In this document: in pieces, positions 31,653-41,369 of the stretch
Numbering within the stretch: position 1 is the first letter of the stretch
Layout of the letters: each line of letters starts with the position of its first letter
Source: Haloarcula rubra
GTDB taxonomy: Archaea; Halobacteriota; Halobacteria; Halobacteriales; Haloarculaceae
Assembly (NCBI RefSeq): GCF_019599465.1
Contig: NZ_RKLR01000001.1
Span: 372,001 to 436,000 of the forward strand
Direction of reading: 5' to 3'
DNA length: 64,000 nt
Program-made: the position numbers and the translations under genes
The notes under the pieces: generated by a model
Told to the model about the DNA's origin: nothing
Database searches by the model: none
The model's input: only the letters and a program-made list of their open reading frames with translations

Positions 31653-31844
31653 ATGTCGCACCACGCATCTCCCGACGGTCAGTCGGACAGGGCGGACGAT
31701 ATTCGGTCCGAGCCGGCGCTCCCGGACGCCGTACAGACCACCGAGACGTACGAGACCGACGAGGGGACAGTGTTCTACGACGCCCAGCATCCGCTGGCGT
31801 GGATTCAGACGGACACCACGCTCGAACTACAGGACGCGGCCTGA
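31653..31844 (+). CDS. Small haloarchaeal protein (DUF7331-like)
   Basis: A 63-aa acidic protein with a disordered N-terminal half and a conserved C-terminal 'YETDEGTVFYDAQHPLAWIQTDTTLEL'. I associate this pattern with a haloarchaea-only family (DUF7331, from memory). ATG 31653 was chosen because that start gives the usual family length; ATG 31617 lies within the TATA-like 'agatatatgg' (31611-31620). It is divergent from polB. Function unknown. Confidence 0.65.
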   Translation: MSHHASPDGQSDRADDIRSEPALPDAVQTTETYETDEGTVFYDAQHPLAWIQTDTTLELQDAA

Positions 31845-31884
31845 CTGAGAAGCCCTTTTGGTGGCCGCGGCCCCATCTACGGTC

Positions 31885-32301
31885 GTGCTAGACGGCCCCG
31901 ACGAACGGGACCCCGACGGGGACCCCGGCGTCCTCTCGGAGAAGAGCCCCTACGAACCCGACGAGTTCGACCCCGACAGTCTGGGGCCCGACGTCCCGAA
32001 AGCGCCCAGGCCGCCGGACGGCAGCGGCGACAGCGACGTCGCCGCACTGTTCTGGAAACTCGTCCTCGTGTTCAACGTCGCACTACTGGGGCTCTCGGTC
32101 GGCCCGATGCTCGCCTACTTCGAGGGGCGCGTCGACCTCGGCGTCCGGGTGTTCCTCGTCGGCCTCCTCGCCTTCGGCTACGGGACCTTTCGGTACTACA
32201 AGTTCAGACGAGACCGTGAAGACGACGGCGGCGCCCCGGACGCCGAGACGGCCGACGACCGACGGACCGACGACTCGGACGCCGCCGACCACAACGGCTA
32301 A
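31885..32301 (+). CDS. Small haloarchaeal membrane protein (DUF7322-like)
   Basis: A 138-aa protein with an acidic N-terminal region ('PYEPDEFDPDSLGPDVPKAP'), two membrane helices ('LFWKLVLVFNVALLGLSVGPMLAYF' and 'LGVRVFLVGLLAFGYGTFRYY') and a charged C-terminal tail. The start is not certain: GTG 31885 gives VLDGPDERD and is preferred, while an upstream TTG/GTG pair near 31858-31861 is also in frame. No biochemical role known. Confidence 0.6.
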   Translation: MLDGPDERDPDGDPGVLSEKSPYEPDEFDPDSLGPDVPKAPRPPDGSGDSDVAALFWKLVLVFNVALLGLSVGPMLAYFEGRVDLGVRVFLVGLLAFGYGTFRYYKFRRDREDDGGAPDAETADDRRTDDSDAADHNG

Positions 32302-32325
32302 CCACGCGCGTCGGCTACCGCCGGT

Positions 32326-32751
32326 ATGCGCACCGTCCGCGACACGTCGGGGACACACTACATCCTGCTGAAAGAGTCCAGCGACGCGAGTCTCGTCCGC
32401 GACCCGGCGACCGGTGCCGAGCGACACGTCCCCAACGAGGACCTCGAACCCGTCGATGGGGAGTCACCGCTCGTGACGGCCGCAGACGCGGTGCCGGAAG
32501 CCGTTCGGACGGTCGTCTCGGCCGCTCACGACGACCGGTCGCTGGGCCTCCTCGTCGAACTGGACGCCCGCGGCCCCCTCTCGGTCCACCAACTCCTCGA
32601 CAGCTACGACCTCTGTGAGAGCGACCTGCACGGCCTGCTCGGGGAGTTCCGCGCGGCGGGACTGCTCGAAGAGATCGAAGTGATGGGCCAACGTGGTTAC
32701 GACGTGACCGAGACGGCCAGCGCCGCCGTCGCGGCACTCACGGACCGTTAG
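32326..32751 (+). CDS. Haloarchaeal wHTH-like protein (DUF7346-like)
   Basis: A 141-aa protein. The N-terminal 50 residues form a small beta domain ('[31 protein letters not shown]'). The rest is a winged helix ('[53 protein letters not shown]'). It is probably a DNA-binding regulator. It starts 24 bases behind the small membrane gene. Its stop overlaps the stop of the convergent rad50 by four bases (TTAG). Confidence 0.75.
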   Translation: MRTVRDTSGTHYILLKESSDASLVRDPATGAERHVPNEDLEPVDGESPLVTAADAVPEAVRTVVSAAHDDRSLGLLVELDARGPLSVHQLLDSYDLCESDLHGLLGEFRAAGLLEEIEVMGQRGYDVTETASAAVAALTDR

Positions 32752-35426
32752 GCCAGTTCCGCGACCGACTCCTCGATGCGCTCGACCCGGTCGACGTGTG
32801 AGCGGTTCGAGGTGGCGTCCTTCTCGACACGGACGAGGTCGTCGGCCGCCCCGACGAGTTCCTCGTCGTGGCTGACGACCAGAATCTGTTCGACGCCCAC
32901 CTCGTCGCGCATGTACTCGACGAGGTCCAGCAGTTGCGTGACGTGGCCGGAGTCGAGGAAGACCGTCGGTTCGTCGAGGATGAGCGGCGGCATCGGCGCC
33001 GACCCCTCGATGCCCTCCGCGAGCAGTCGGTAGATGGCACAGCGCAGGCTGAGGTTGAACAGCGCCCGCTCGCCGCCCGACAACTGCTCGGGTTCCAGCG
33101 GTTCGCCGTCCTTCTGGAACACCGTCAACTGGTACTCGCCGTCGAGTTCGATGTGGGAGTACGAGTCGTTCTGGTAGACCAGCGAGAACGTCTGGTTGAG
33201 CATGCGTTCGAGCGTCTCGACGTTCCGCTGGCGCAGTTCCGCCCGGAGCGTGCCGTACATCCCCTGTAGCTGTTCGGCCTCCTCGTAGAGGCCGTCGAGT
33301 TTCGAGAGGTCGTCGGCCAGTTCTTCCCGCTGGTCGCGCAGGTCCTCCAGTTCCGCAATCTCGTTCTCGACGGCGCCGATGGCGCTCTGTGTCTCGTCTC
33401 GCTGGTCGCGCAGTTCGTCGAGTTTGGCGTCGGCCTTCTCGATGTAGCGCTCGGCGCGCTGGCTCTCGTTCCGGGCCTCCTCGACGCGCGACTCGTCGAC
33501 CTTCTCGGCCAACTCCTGCTTGCGCTCGCGCTTCTCGGCGAGGCGGTCCCGGCGCTGGTCGTTCGTCTCGGCCTGCTGGGACCGTTGCTGACGGAGTTGT
33601 TCGATTTCGGTCTCGCACTCCTCTAAGTCGTCCAGCAGGTCCGACACCCGCTCCAGCCGCTGGACGGCCTGCTTGACCTCCTGATGCTCCTGGTTGCACT
33701 CGCCGATGACCGACCGGCACTCGGCGGCCTGCCGTTCGGCCGCCTCGGCGGCCTCGCGCTTCTCGTCGGCCTCGGCTTCGAGTTCGTCGGCCGCCTCGCG
33801 CAGTTCTTCGACGCGCCGTTCGTCGGCTTCGAGGCCCGACTCCTTCTCCTCGATGAGTTGGACGACCGTCGAGCGATTGTCTTCGAGCGTCGCCAGCCGG
33901 TCGGCGGCGTCGGCCAGCGACTCCGCGCGTTCGCGGTCCGCTTCGAGCGTCTCGACCCGTTCGCGAGCGTCAGCCAGCGTCGACTCCAGTGCTGCCACGC
34001 GTTCCCGGTCGTCCTCGATGGACTCGACGTGTGGCGAGTCCTCGACGTCCTGCCCGCACTCGGGACACTTGCCGGCGTCGAGCAGTTCCTCGGCTTCGGC
34101 CAGTGCCTCGCGCTCGCTCTGGAGTTTGGTCTCCAGTTCCGTCACGCGCTGGCGGGCCTCCTCCAACTCCTCGGTGACGGCGTCCCGGTGGCTCGCCGCC
34201 TCGTCGCGGTCCACGTCGGCCTCGTCGAACCGCGCCTCTAGCGTCGCGATGTCGTCGTCGATGTCGTCGAGTCTCTCGCGTCGGTCGGCGACGCTCTCGC
34301 GGGCGCCCGCGAGGTCGGCTTCGAGGTCGCTGGCCTCCTCGCGCTTCGCGTCGGCACGGGACTGGAGGTCCTCGGCCTGCGATTCGAGCGAGTCCGCCTC
34401 GCCGCTGTGTTTCTGGGCCTCGACTCGCTGTTCCTCGATTCGCGAGCGGAGGTCGTCGGCGCGCGCTTCCAGTTCGTCGAGTCGCGATTCGACGGCCTCC
34501 TCGTCCGCGGCGTCGAGGTCCGTCTCGCCGAGCGTCTCGTCGAGGTCCGATTCGAGCGACTCGCGCTCCTCCTTCAGGTCAGCGATGCGCTGGTTGAGGC
34601 GCTCGCGCTCGGTCTCGGTCTCGGTAATCTCGGCCTCCAAGTCCTCGATGTCGGCGGTCAGTTCGTCCAGTGTCTCCCGGCGGTCCTCGTACTCGTCGAG
34701 GACGGACTGGGCCTGCTCCAGCGTCTCCGCGGCCGTCTCTCGCTGGTCCTCGATGCGCTCGATTTCGTCTTGGGTCTCCGAGAGGTCCGTCTCCAGCGCG
34801 TTCAACCGTTCGTGGAGGTCCCGGTCCTCCTTGGCCTCGATTTGCTCGTCGAGTTGCGAGACGCGGCTCTGTTTGTCGTCGCGCACCCGCTTGACGCCCA
34901 CGCGGGCGTCGCTGGCCCGTTCGCGGTACTCCTCCAGTTTGCCCAGTTGCAGGAGGTCGTCCAGCATATCCTGCCGGTCGCTCGGCGAGGCGTTGATGAG
35001 TTTGTTCACCTCGCCCTGTCGGACGTAGGCGCAGTTGACGAACGCCTCGCTGTCCATCCGCAGGAGTTCGGTGACGCGACGGCGGACGGCACGGGCACCC
35101 TCGAACGTGTCGTCGGGCGTCTCCAGCACGCACTTCGCCGTGGTCGCTCGCTCGCCAGTGTTGCGCACGCGGCGGGTGAGGTGATAGTCGCCGCCGGCGT
35201 GGCTGAACCACAGTTCGACGGTGCAGTCGTCGGCCCCGATGGTGACCACCTCGTCTAAGTTCTCGTCGATGGCTTTCGAGCCGTAGAGGGCGAAGAAGCA
35301 GGCCTCCAGCAGGGAGGACTTCCCGCTCCCGTTGAGGCCGTGGATGACGGTGACGCCGCGGTCCAGCGTGAGGTCGGCGTCGTCGTAGCACTTGAAGTTC
35401 TCCAGACGGACCCGCTGGAACCGCAT
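32748..35426 (-). CDS. rad50: DNA double-strand break repair ATPase Rad50
   Basis: An 892-aa SMC-like ATPase that with Mre11 tethers and processes DNA ends. Walker A is near the N terminus ('[23 protein letters not shown]'), a long antiparallel coiled coil runs from about 160 to 740, and the zinc hook is at C454-P-E-C457. At the C terminus come the signature '[22 protein letters not shown]' and Walker B '[15 protein letters not shown]'. The frame is open upstream, but [14 protein letters not shown] is the classic beginning. The start at 35426 is 13 bases behind the mre11 stop. Confidence 0.97.
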   Translation of the reverse strand: MRFQRVRLENFKCYDDADLTLDRGVTVIHGLNGSGKSSLLEACFFALYGSKAIDENLDEVVTIGADDCTVELWFSHAGGDYHLTRRVRNTGERATTAKCVLETPDDTFEGARAVRRRVTELLRMDSEAFVNCAYVRQGEVNKLINASPSDRQDMLDDLLQLGKLEEYRERASDARVGVKRVRDDKQSRVSQLDEQIEAKEDRDLHERLNALETDLSETQDEIERIEDQRETAAETLEQAQSVLDEYEDRRETLDELTADIEDLEAEITETETERERLNQRIADLKEERESLESDLDETLGETDLDAADEEAVESRLDELEARADDLRSRIEEQRVEAQKHSGEADSLESQAEDLQSRADAKREEASDLEADLAGARESVADRRERLDDIDDDIATLEARFDEADVDRDEAASHRDAVTEELEEARQRVTELETKLQSEREALAEAEELLDAGKCPECGQDVEDSPHVESIEDDRERVAALESTLADARERVETLEADRERAESLADAADRLATLEDNRSTVVQLIEEKESGLEADERRVEELREAADELEAEADEKREAAEAAERQAAECRSVIGECNQEHQEVKQAVQRLERVSDLLDDLEECETEIEQLRQQRSQQAETNDQRRDRLAEKRERKQELAEKVDESRVEEARNESQRAERYIEKADAKLDELRDQRDETQSAIGAVENEIAELEDLRDQREELADDLSKLDGLYEEAEQLQGMYGTLRAELRQRNVETLERMLNQTFSLVYQNDSYSHIELDGEYQLTVFQKDGEPLEPEQLSGGERALFNLSLRCAIYRLLAEGIEGSAPMPPLILDEPTVFLDSGHVTQLLDLVEYMRDEVGVEQILVVSHDEELVGAADDLVRVEKDATSNRSHVDRVERIEESVAELA

Positions 35427-35439
35427 CAGTAGGTCCCCC

Positions 35440-36741
35440 TCACAGGAACTCCCCCATGCTGGACTGGTCCTCGCCGTCCGAGGGGTCCGGGTCCGGCTCG
35501 GTGGTCTCGGCCGTCTCGCTCGACGCCACGGCGTCCGCCTCACCGCCGTCCGCCTCGGCCGTCGCCGCAGTCTCGGCCGCGTCGTCGGCGGTGCTCTCCG
35601 CCGCGTCTGCGGTGTCCGCGGCGTCGGGTGCACCGGTCAGCGAGTCGGGGTTCTCGTCGACGAGTTCGCGGACCCGGCTCTCGACGGTGTCGGCGACGTT
35701 GGCGTCGGCGACTTTCGAGGCGCGGACCGTCTCGTCGATGTCCCGGGCGGCCTCGCTCAGGCCCAGCTCTCGGACGCGTTCCACGACGGCGTCGTCGGGG
35801 TCGGCGAAACTCACGCTCGTCTCGCGTTCGTCGGCCGCGAGTTCCCGGTGGTCGGTGACGCGTGCGACGAGTGCCCCCTCGTCCAGCGCGAACTCCTCGA
35901 CGCTGGCCGGGGCGATAGGTTCGCCGTCACCGTCGATAGAGACGATGACGACGGCGTCCGCTAAGTCGTGTTGGCCGACGCGACTGCGGACCCGTTCGAC
36001 GCCCTCCTCGGGGCCCAGTTCCACGTCGACGAAGACGAAGTCGCGGGTGTCGAGCCCGCGCCGGGTGATGCGCGTCTCGCCGTCGAAGGTGACGATGTTG
36101 TAGCCGCGGTCCTCGCGTTCGCTGGCGCTCGCGCGCTCGGTGGACCCGCAGTAGGTAACCCACGCGCCCTCGACCTCCTGTTTCCCGGGCTTGTGGTTGT
36201 CACCGAGCAGCAGGGCGTCGAAGTCGACCGAGGACTCAGCGAGCACCTCGGCGGCGTCCCAGTCGCCGTAGTCGAACGGCTGGAACAGGCCGTGGGTCAC
36301 CAGCGCCGCGTGGTCGGCGTCGTGGGGCGCGAAGTCGTACGCCAGCGCGTCGCGCTTCGACCGTGGGACGAAGTCCAGCCCGTAGAAGGCGGTGTCGCCG
36401 ACGACGGTCGGGGCGTCGTCCAGCCGCGTCGCCAGGCCCAGCGACGCGTAGAGGTCGAGCCACTGTGCGTCCCGCTTGGCCTCGTGATTGCCCACGACGG
36501 CGAGAAACGGGATGTCGGCCTCTGCGAGGTCCTCCAGTACGTCCAGCGTCCCCATGATGTCCGAGAGCGTCGGCCGCCGGTCGTGGAACAGGTCCCCCGC
36601 GTGGACGACGGCCGCCACGTCGTCCTCGATGGCGTCGTGGACGACGCGGCGGAAGGCGTCGAGGAAGTCCTGCCGGCGCTCGGGCACGTGGTACTGCTGG
36701 TACCCGATGTGCGTGTCGCCGGTGTGTATCACCCGTGTCAT
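35440..36741 (-). CDS. mre11: DNA double-strand break repair nuclease Mre11
   Basis: A 433-aa Mn-dependent phosphodiesterase. Motif I is '[22 protein letters not shown]', followed by '[14 protein letters not shown]', '[14 protein letters not shown]', '[13 protein letters not shown]' and '[12 protein letters not shown]'. The last 70 residues are a disordered Ala/Asp/Glu/Thr tail that ends 'DQSSMGEFL'; it may be a Rad50-contact or partner peptide. It is the first gene of the mre11-rad50 operon, immediately divergent from the M24 peptidase gene. The usual additional end-resection genes (herA, nurA) are not here. Confidence 0.97.
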   Translation of the reverse strand: MTRVIHTGDTHIGYQQYHVPERRQDFLDAFRRVVHDAIEDDVAAVVHAGDLFHDRRPTLSDIMGTLDVLEDLAEADIPFLAVVGNHEAKRDAQWLDLYASLGLATRLDDAPTVVGDTAFYGLDFVPRSKRDALAYDFAPHDADHAALVTHGLFQPFDYGDWDAAEVLAESSVDFDALLLGDNHKPGKQEVEGAWVTYCGSTERASASEREDRGYNIVTFDGETRITRRGLDTRDFVFVDVELGPEEGVERVRSRVGQHDLADAVVIVSIDGDGEPIAPASVEEFALDEGALVARVTDHRELAADERETSVSFADPDDAVVERVRELGLSEAARDIDETVRASKVADANVADTVESRVRELVDENPDSLTGAPDAADTADAAESTADDAAETAATAEADGGEADAVASSETAETTEPDPDPSDGEDQSSMGEFL

Positions 36742-36863
36742 CTGTCGGGTCGTATGCCAGCGTCTCCTAAAGAGGTGTCGCGACCACGGTGAAAGTGGTC
36801 GGCGGCGTGCGAATCGGTCGTGCTCGGCCCCGGTCTTTTGTCGCTCGCGGCGAAGGCAGGGGC

Positions 36864-38051
36864 ATGGCGACAGCACTCCCAGCGTCGGCGTTCCGCGACC
36901 GAATCGAGGCCGTCCGACAGGAACTGGCCGAGACGGACGCGGACGCCGCCGTCTGGTTCGGCGCGACGGCCATCGAGTACGTCACCGGCTTCGCCCACAT
37001 CCAGACCGAGCGGCCGGTCGTCCTCGCGCTGACACGGGACCGCATCGAGATTACGGTGCCCCGACTGGAAGTCGAGCGAGTCGACCCCAACGAACGTATC
37101 GACACCGTCCACCACTACTTCGACTACCCGCAGGGCCGCCCCATCGAGACGGCGGTAGAGATGCTCGACGGCCTCGGCGCAGAGAGCGTCGCCGCCGACG
37201 CCGACGGCGCGCCGGGCGTGATGGGGTACGAGGGCCCCGCACTCTCGGAGTTCGTCGACGTCGAGACCCAGTCGTGGGTCGACCGGATGCGCTGGGAGAA
37301 GACCGACGCCGAAATCGACCTCGTCCGGGAGTCTGCGAAGTGGGCCAACCTCGGCCACCGGTATCTCGCCGACTACACCGAGGTCGGCGCACACCCCGCG
37401 ACGGTGTCCCAGCGGGCGTCGATGGAGGCCTCCCGCGCGATGCTGGACACGCTCGGGGACCGCTACGTCGAGCGCGTCCGGGGGAGCGGGCCGGTCCACG
37501 CCGGCTACATCTCCGGCGAGGAGACGGCGCTCCCGCACGGTCACACGCCCAACGAACGGCTCTCGGAGGGGGACGTCCTCGTCACCGGCGCCTCGGCCAA
37601 CGTTGACGGCTACCACTCCGAACTCGAACGGACCATGTTCGTCGGCGAACCGGACGACGACCAGCGACACTACTTCGCGCTGATGAAGGAGGCACAGGAT
37701 ATCGCCGTCGACGCGCTCGGACCCGGCGTCGAGGTGGCCTACGTCGACGAGGCCGTCCACGACTTCTTCGTCGAACAGGGCGTCGCCGACCTCGCACAGC
37801 ACCACGTCGGCCACAACATCGGGCTGAGCGCCCACGAACCGCCCTACCTCGACCGCGGGTGGAGCGAGTACGACCACGTCGAAGCGGACGACACGGTGAT
37901 TCGGCCGGGGCAGGTGTACACTATCGAACCGGGCGTCTACACCGACGAGTTCGGGTACCGTCACTCCGACACCATCGCCGTCACCGAGGACGGCGTCGAG
38001 TGGCTCACGTTCTTCCCCCGGGACGTCGAGGCCAACACGATTCGCGTGTAG
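36864..38051 (+). CDS. M24 (Xaa-Pro-type) peptidase with unusual metal site
   Basis: A 395-aa cytosolic pita-bread-fold protein. An N-terminal creatinase-like domain ('AAVWFGATAIEYVTGFAH') occupies residues 1-150 and the M24 domain the rest. The usual metal ligands are D, D, H, E, E. Here 'GDVLVTGASANVDGYHSELERTMF' has Thr241 where the first Asp ('V-D-x-G-A') is expected and Glu253 where the second ('S-D-x-T-R-T') is expected. His317 ('HHVGHNIGLSAHEPP'), the Glu in 'YTIEPGVYTDEF' and the Glu in 'AVTEDGVEWLTF' remain. I believe that haloarchaeal relatives share this variant. Peptidase activity is possible but unproven. Confidence 0.85.
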   Translation: MATALPASAFRDRIEAVRQELAETDADAAVWFGATAIEYVTGFAHIQTERPVVLALTRDRIEITVPRLEVERVDPNERIDTVHHYFDYPQGRPIETAVEMLDGLGAESVAADADGAPGVMGYEGPALSEFVDVETQSWVDRMRWEKTDAEIDLVRESAKWANLGHRYLADYTEVGAHPATVSQRASMEASRAMLDTLGDRYVERVRGSGPVHAGYISGEETALPHGHTPNERLSEGDVLVTGASANVDGYHSELERTMFVGEPDDDQRHYFALMKEAQDIAVDALGPGVEVAYVDEAVHDFFVEQGVADLAQHHVGHNIGLSAHEPPYLDRGWSEYDHVEADDTVIRPGQVYTIEPGVYTDEFGYRHSDTIAVTEDGVEWLTFFPRDVEANTIRV

Positions 38052-38073
38052 TCCGTCCCAGTCACGCCCCGAG

Positions 38074-38430
38074 TCACTCGTCCGGGCCGCCGTCGGCGGC
38101 GGCCGCCCGGAACTCCTCGAAGGCCGTGAGCGCCAAACGTCCCTCGTCGGCCAGACCGCTCACCTCGCGTTCGGCACGTTCGACGGCGCGTGCGAGCGCG
38201 TCGACGCCCGTCGACTCGGCGAACGTCGCCGCCGCCTCGAGGTCGTCGGTCGCCCGTATCGCCCGCTCGACGACGGCCCGATAACCGGTCGAATCACGCC
38301 GTGTCTCGGAACTTTGCCGCGCCGTTCGCGTACCCCCCGTCCAGTCGCCTCCACGGGCCCGGTCCTGTGTCTCACCGTCCCCGTCGGCGAGCGCTGCGAG
38401 CGCCGTCTTCACCGAGTCACTGTCGGTCAC
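38074..38430 (-). CDS. Small helical haloarchaeal protein, function unknown
   Basis: A 118-aa acidic, largely helical protein ('YRAVVERAIRATDDLEAAATFAESTGVDALARAVERAEREVSGLADEGRLAL'). GTG 38430 (VTDSDSVKTALAALADG) is preferred to an ATG at 38457, since the first nine residues of the longer form do not look coding. No known domain. It lies alone on the minus strand, divergent from the secretion/pilus-like operon, and its location next to that operon may be meaningful. Confidence 0.6.
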   Translation of the reverse strand: MTDSDSVKTALAALADGDGETQDRARGGDWTGGTRTARQSSETRRDSTGYRAVVERAIRATDDLEAAATFAESTGVDALARAVERAEREVSGLADEGRLALTAFEEFRAAAADGGPDE

Positions 38431-38520
38431 GGGCGGTCTGGCCTCGCCATCCCTCAAGAAGGTTCGTCTCGGCCGGGGTGGTGCGAGCGTTCAAGTACGA
38501 AGCCGGTAGCACGGCCGACC

Positions 38521-39039
38521 ATGACCGACGTGGAGACACTCGAAGAGCGGGTTCGGACCGTCGAGCGTGCCGTCACCGACGGCGACCACGACGTGCCGGC
38601 GGTCGAGGACCGAGCGGAGCTAGACGCACGCCTGACCGCCGTCGAAGACCGCGTCGACCGACTGGACGAACGCACCGCGGACCTCGAAGCGGCGACGCAG
38701 GCCCTCCGGGGGTACGTCGGTAACGTCCGGTCGGTCAACGAGGACGTCGAACAGCGCGCCGACGCGGCACTCGCCGCGACCGACCGTCTCGAACGCCGTC
38801 TCGACGACGCGCTGGACGACGAGCGGCCGTCGTCACACCCGACCGAACCGCGGCGACCGACGACAGACCGCGCCGGCGACCATCAGCAGGCCCCCGAGAC
38901 GACAGTCGACGGGCCCAGCGGCGACCCGCCAACCCGGCCGGCCGACGGTCGGACGACCCCGGTCGCGGACGGCGGAGAGGGTGACCAACCGACGACGCCC
39001 GACGACGGCGTCCTCGAACGGATACGGGCGCTCCTGTGA
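38521..39039 (+). CDS. Coiled-coil protein, first gene of the secretion/pilus-like operon (DUF7310-like)
   Basis: A 172-aa cytosolic protein. A coiled coil ('ELDARLTAVEDRVDRLDERTADLEAATQALRGYVGNVRSVNEDVEQRADAAL') takes the first 100 residues, a Pro/Thr/Asp-rich linker follows, and a short conserved helix ends the protein ('DDGVLERIRALL'). No catalytic motif. ATG 38521 is supported by composition; the stop overlaps the next gene's start as GTGA. Its place as operon leader suggests a scaffold or regulator of the machine encoded downstream. Confidence 0.75.
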   Translation: MTDVETLEERVRTVERAVTDGDHDVPAVEDRAELDARLTAVEDRVDRLDERTADLEAATQALRGYVGNVRSVNEDVEQRADAALAATDRLERRLDDALDDERPSSHPTEPRRPTTDRAGDHQQAPETTVDGPSGDPPTRPADGRTTPVADGGEGDQPTTPDDGVLERIRALL

Positions 39040-39512
39040 TACTCCGAGTGGTCCTCGGTGCGGTACTCACCGCCGCGTTACTCGGGGTAACCGCGCCCGC
39101 GCTCTCGGCCGCACAGGCCGACGCCACCGACGCCGCCGTCGAGCGACGGCTGACGACGCTCGCTGAGCGACTGCAGACGATGGTCGCCACCGACGACGCC
39201 ACGCACGACCGGGGTGCACGCCGAATCGCAGAGGTTCGGCTCCCCGAACGGACGCTGACGAGCGCCGGCGTCGGTTCGCTCCGGTTCCACAGTCGCGAGG
39301 GCGTGGGCGTCGCCAGTTGGCGGGCCGGCGACGCGAGCGCGGCCAGTAGTCGGCTGGTCGGCGTGCCGATACGACCCGCCGGCGGGTCGCTCACGCTCCG
39401 TGAACCCGGCGTCCACCGTCTCGCGTTCGGACTGCGGACCCGGGACGGCCGGACGGTCGTGACGGTGCGACGACTGGCCGGCGCCGCCGACAGCCACCGG
39501 GAGGACCGATAG
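39036..39512 (+). CDS. Exported or anchored small protein of the pilus-like operon (DUF7311-like)
   Basis: A 158-aa protein starting at GTG 39036. The first 27 residues (ILRVVLGAVLTAALLGVTAPALSAAQA) form a Sec-type signal peptide with a good A-x-A cleavage site. The mature part has a conserved 'AEVRLPERTLTSAGVGSLRFHSREGVGVASWRAG' and a beta-rich end. Function unknown. Four-base overlap with the gene before; the ATPase starts directly after its stop. Confidence 0.7.
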   Translation: MILRVVLGAVLTAALLGVTAPALSAAQADATDAAVERRLTTLAERLQTMVATDDATHDRGARRIAEVRLPERTLTSAGVGSLRFHSREGVGVASWRAGDASAASSRLVGVPIRPAGGSLTLREPGVHRLAFGLRTRDGRTVVTVRRLAGAADSHREDR

Positions 39513-41369
39513 ATGCGGCGCTGGTTCACGAGAGGCGACGGCACAGACGATGGTGCCTGCCGCTGTCGCGCCTCGTTCGAGGGCGAGACGCTCGGCGTGG
39601 CGGCGGACGACTGTCCGGAGAGCGGACGGCTGAGCGAGTCGGCGGACTGTCGCGCGACGGTGGTCGACGCGCTTGGGACGACGGCCGTCGACGCCGTCGT
39701 GACGAGGAGCGACGGCGTCGAGCGCGCCTACCTCGACGACGCGGCCGCACTGCTCGTCGCCGCGGGACGGTTCGCCACACGGGTCGAACCACTCGACCGG
39801 CGACTGGCCGACCGGGCGCGTCGTGAGCCACTGGCGGCCGCGACGGAGGCCACCGGACGTACCGGACAGGTGGCCGACCTCGCCGCGAAGACCGGATTCG
39901 CGCTGGCCGCCGAGCGTGCGAGTGCAGAGTCCGCACTCGAACCGTACGTCGGCCCGGCGGTCAGCGACGCGCGCATCGCCGCGAGTCCGCCGGCCGACGC
40001 GACGCTCCGGGACCGTCGGACCGTCGAGACCGACGCGGTGGTACGGCGGTACGCCACGCCGGCGTCGTCGCTCGACTGCTACCACGTGCGGCCCCGGGAA
40101 CACGAGTTCGACCCCGCGACGACGGCCACGCTCGCGTCGGCCGTCGAACGACTGGCGACAGCGCCGGTGGACGAGCGCGAGACGCCGTATCGGGCCGCCT
40201 CGGCGGTCACGGACGACGGCGGGACGGCGGCCGCACTCGGTGCCGTCCTCCGGAAGCACACGCAGGGGCTGGGAGTCCTCGAAGACCTGTTCGCCGACCC
40301 GCGCGTCTCCGACGTGTTCGCGACGGCGCCGGTCGGCGAGACGCGACTGCGGGTCCGGGTCGACGGCGAGACGATGGTGACGAACGTCCGGTTGACCACC
40401 GCAGGCGCGCGAACGCTCGCCTCCACGTTTCGCCGGACGAGCGGCCGGGCCTTCTCCCGGGCGAGTCCGACGCTCGACACGACGGCCACCGTCGCCGACC
40501 GGAAGGTCCGGGTCGCCGGCGTCACCGAACCGGTGAGCGACGGCCTCGCGTTCGCCTTTCGCGCCCACGGCGAGGGCCACTGGCGACTGTCCGACCTCGT
40601 CGCGAACGGGACCGTACCGGCGCGTATCGCCGGGATGCTGTCGGTCGCAGTCGAGCGCGGGGCGGCGTGCCTCGTCGCCGGTCCCCGCGGCGCGGGCAAG
40701 ACGACCACGCTGGGCGCGCTCCTCTGGGAACTCCCGCGGTCGGTCCGGACCGTCGTCATCGAGGACACACCAGAACTCCCGGTGACGGACCTCCAAGCCG
40801 ACGGACGGGACGTCCAGCCGTTGCGGACGGCGAGCGGCGAGGGGCCGTCGGTCGACGCGAGCGAGGCCCTGCGGACCGCACTCCGACTGGGCGAGGGGGC
40901 TCTCGTCGTCGGCGAGGTCCGCGGCGAGGAGGCGGGCGTCCTGTACGAAGCGATGCGGGTCGGCGACGGCGACAGCGCGGTGTTGGGGACGATTCACGGC
41001 GCTGGCGGGGAGAGCGTCCGCGAGCGACTCGTCTCGGACCTCGGCGTCCCGGAGAGCGCGTTCGCCACGACGGACCTGCTCGTGACGCTCGCCCCACCGA
41101 CCGCCGAGGCCGGCCGGGGAGTAGCCGCCGTCGAGGAGGTACGGGACCACGGCGACGGCGTGGGGTTCGCGCCGCTGTTCGAACGTGACGGCGAGCGCGC
41201 GACGGCCACCGGTCGACTGGACAGGGGGAACAGTCACTTGCTCGAAACGCTGTCGCACGCCGGCGAATCCTACGCGAGCGTACTCGATGCCATCGAGGAC
41301 AGGACCGACGAGATGGCCGAACGGGCCCGACGACCGTCGATGGCGACAGCCGGGGGGAGCGAGACGTGA
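39513..41369 (+). CDS. Secretion/pilus assembly ATPase (type II/IV, GspE/VirB11 family)
   Basis: A 618-aa cytosolic hexameric ATPase that powers assembly of pilus-like fibres. Walker A is at residues 390-397 (GPRGAGKTT...), Walker B is 'GALVVGEVRGEEAGVLYEAMRVGD', and the His box is 'VLGTIHGAGGESVRERL'. An N-terminal module is specific to this group: Cys16, Cys18, Cys34 and Cys46 in 'DDGACRCRASFEGETLGVAADDCPESG' look like a metal site. The gene overlaps the platform gene by four bases. The order ATPase-platform is the hallmark of archaeal PilB/PilC and archaellum (FlaI/FlaJ) systems. Confidence 0.9.
   Translation: MRRWFTRGDGTDDGACRCRASFEGETLGVAADDCPESGRLSESADCRATVVDALGTTAVDAVVTRSDGVERAYLDDAAALLVAAGRFATRVEPLDRRLADRARREPLAAATEATGRTGQVADLAAKTGFALAAERASAESALEPYVGPAVSDARIAASPPADATLRDRRTVETDAVVRRYATPASSLDCYHVRPREHEFDPATTATLASAVERLATAPVDERETPYRAASAVTDDGGTAAALGAVLRKHTQGLGVLEDLFADPRVSDVFATAPVGETRLRVRVDGETMVTNVRLTTAGARTLASTFRRTSGRAFSRASPTLDTTATVADRKVRVAGVTEPVSDGLAFAFRAHGEGHWRLSDLVANGTVPARIAGMLSVAVERGAACLVAGPRGAGKTTTLGALLWELPRSVRTVVIEDTPELPVTDLQADGRDVQPLRTASGEGPSVDASEALRTALRLGEGALVVGEVRGEEAGVLYEAMRVGDGDSAVLGTIHGAGGESVRERLVSDLGVPESAFATTDLLVTLAPPTAEAGRGVAAVEEVRDHGDGVGFAPLFERDGERATATGRLDRGNSHLLETLSHAGESYASVLDAIEDRTDEMAERARRPSMATAGGSET

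Noticed and set aside
32748-35633. Longer Rad50 with about 69 extra N-terminal residues
   Set aside because: The extra part is Arg/Pro/Thr-rich and is the mre11 tail read in another frame; [14 protein letters not shown] is the standard start.
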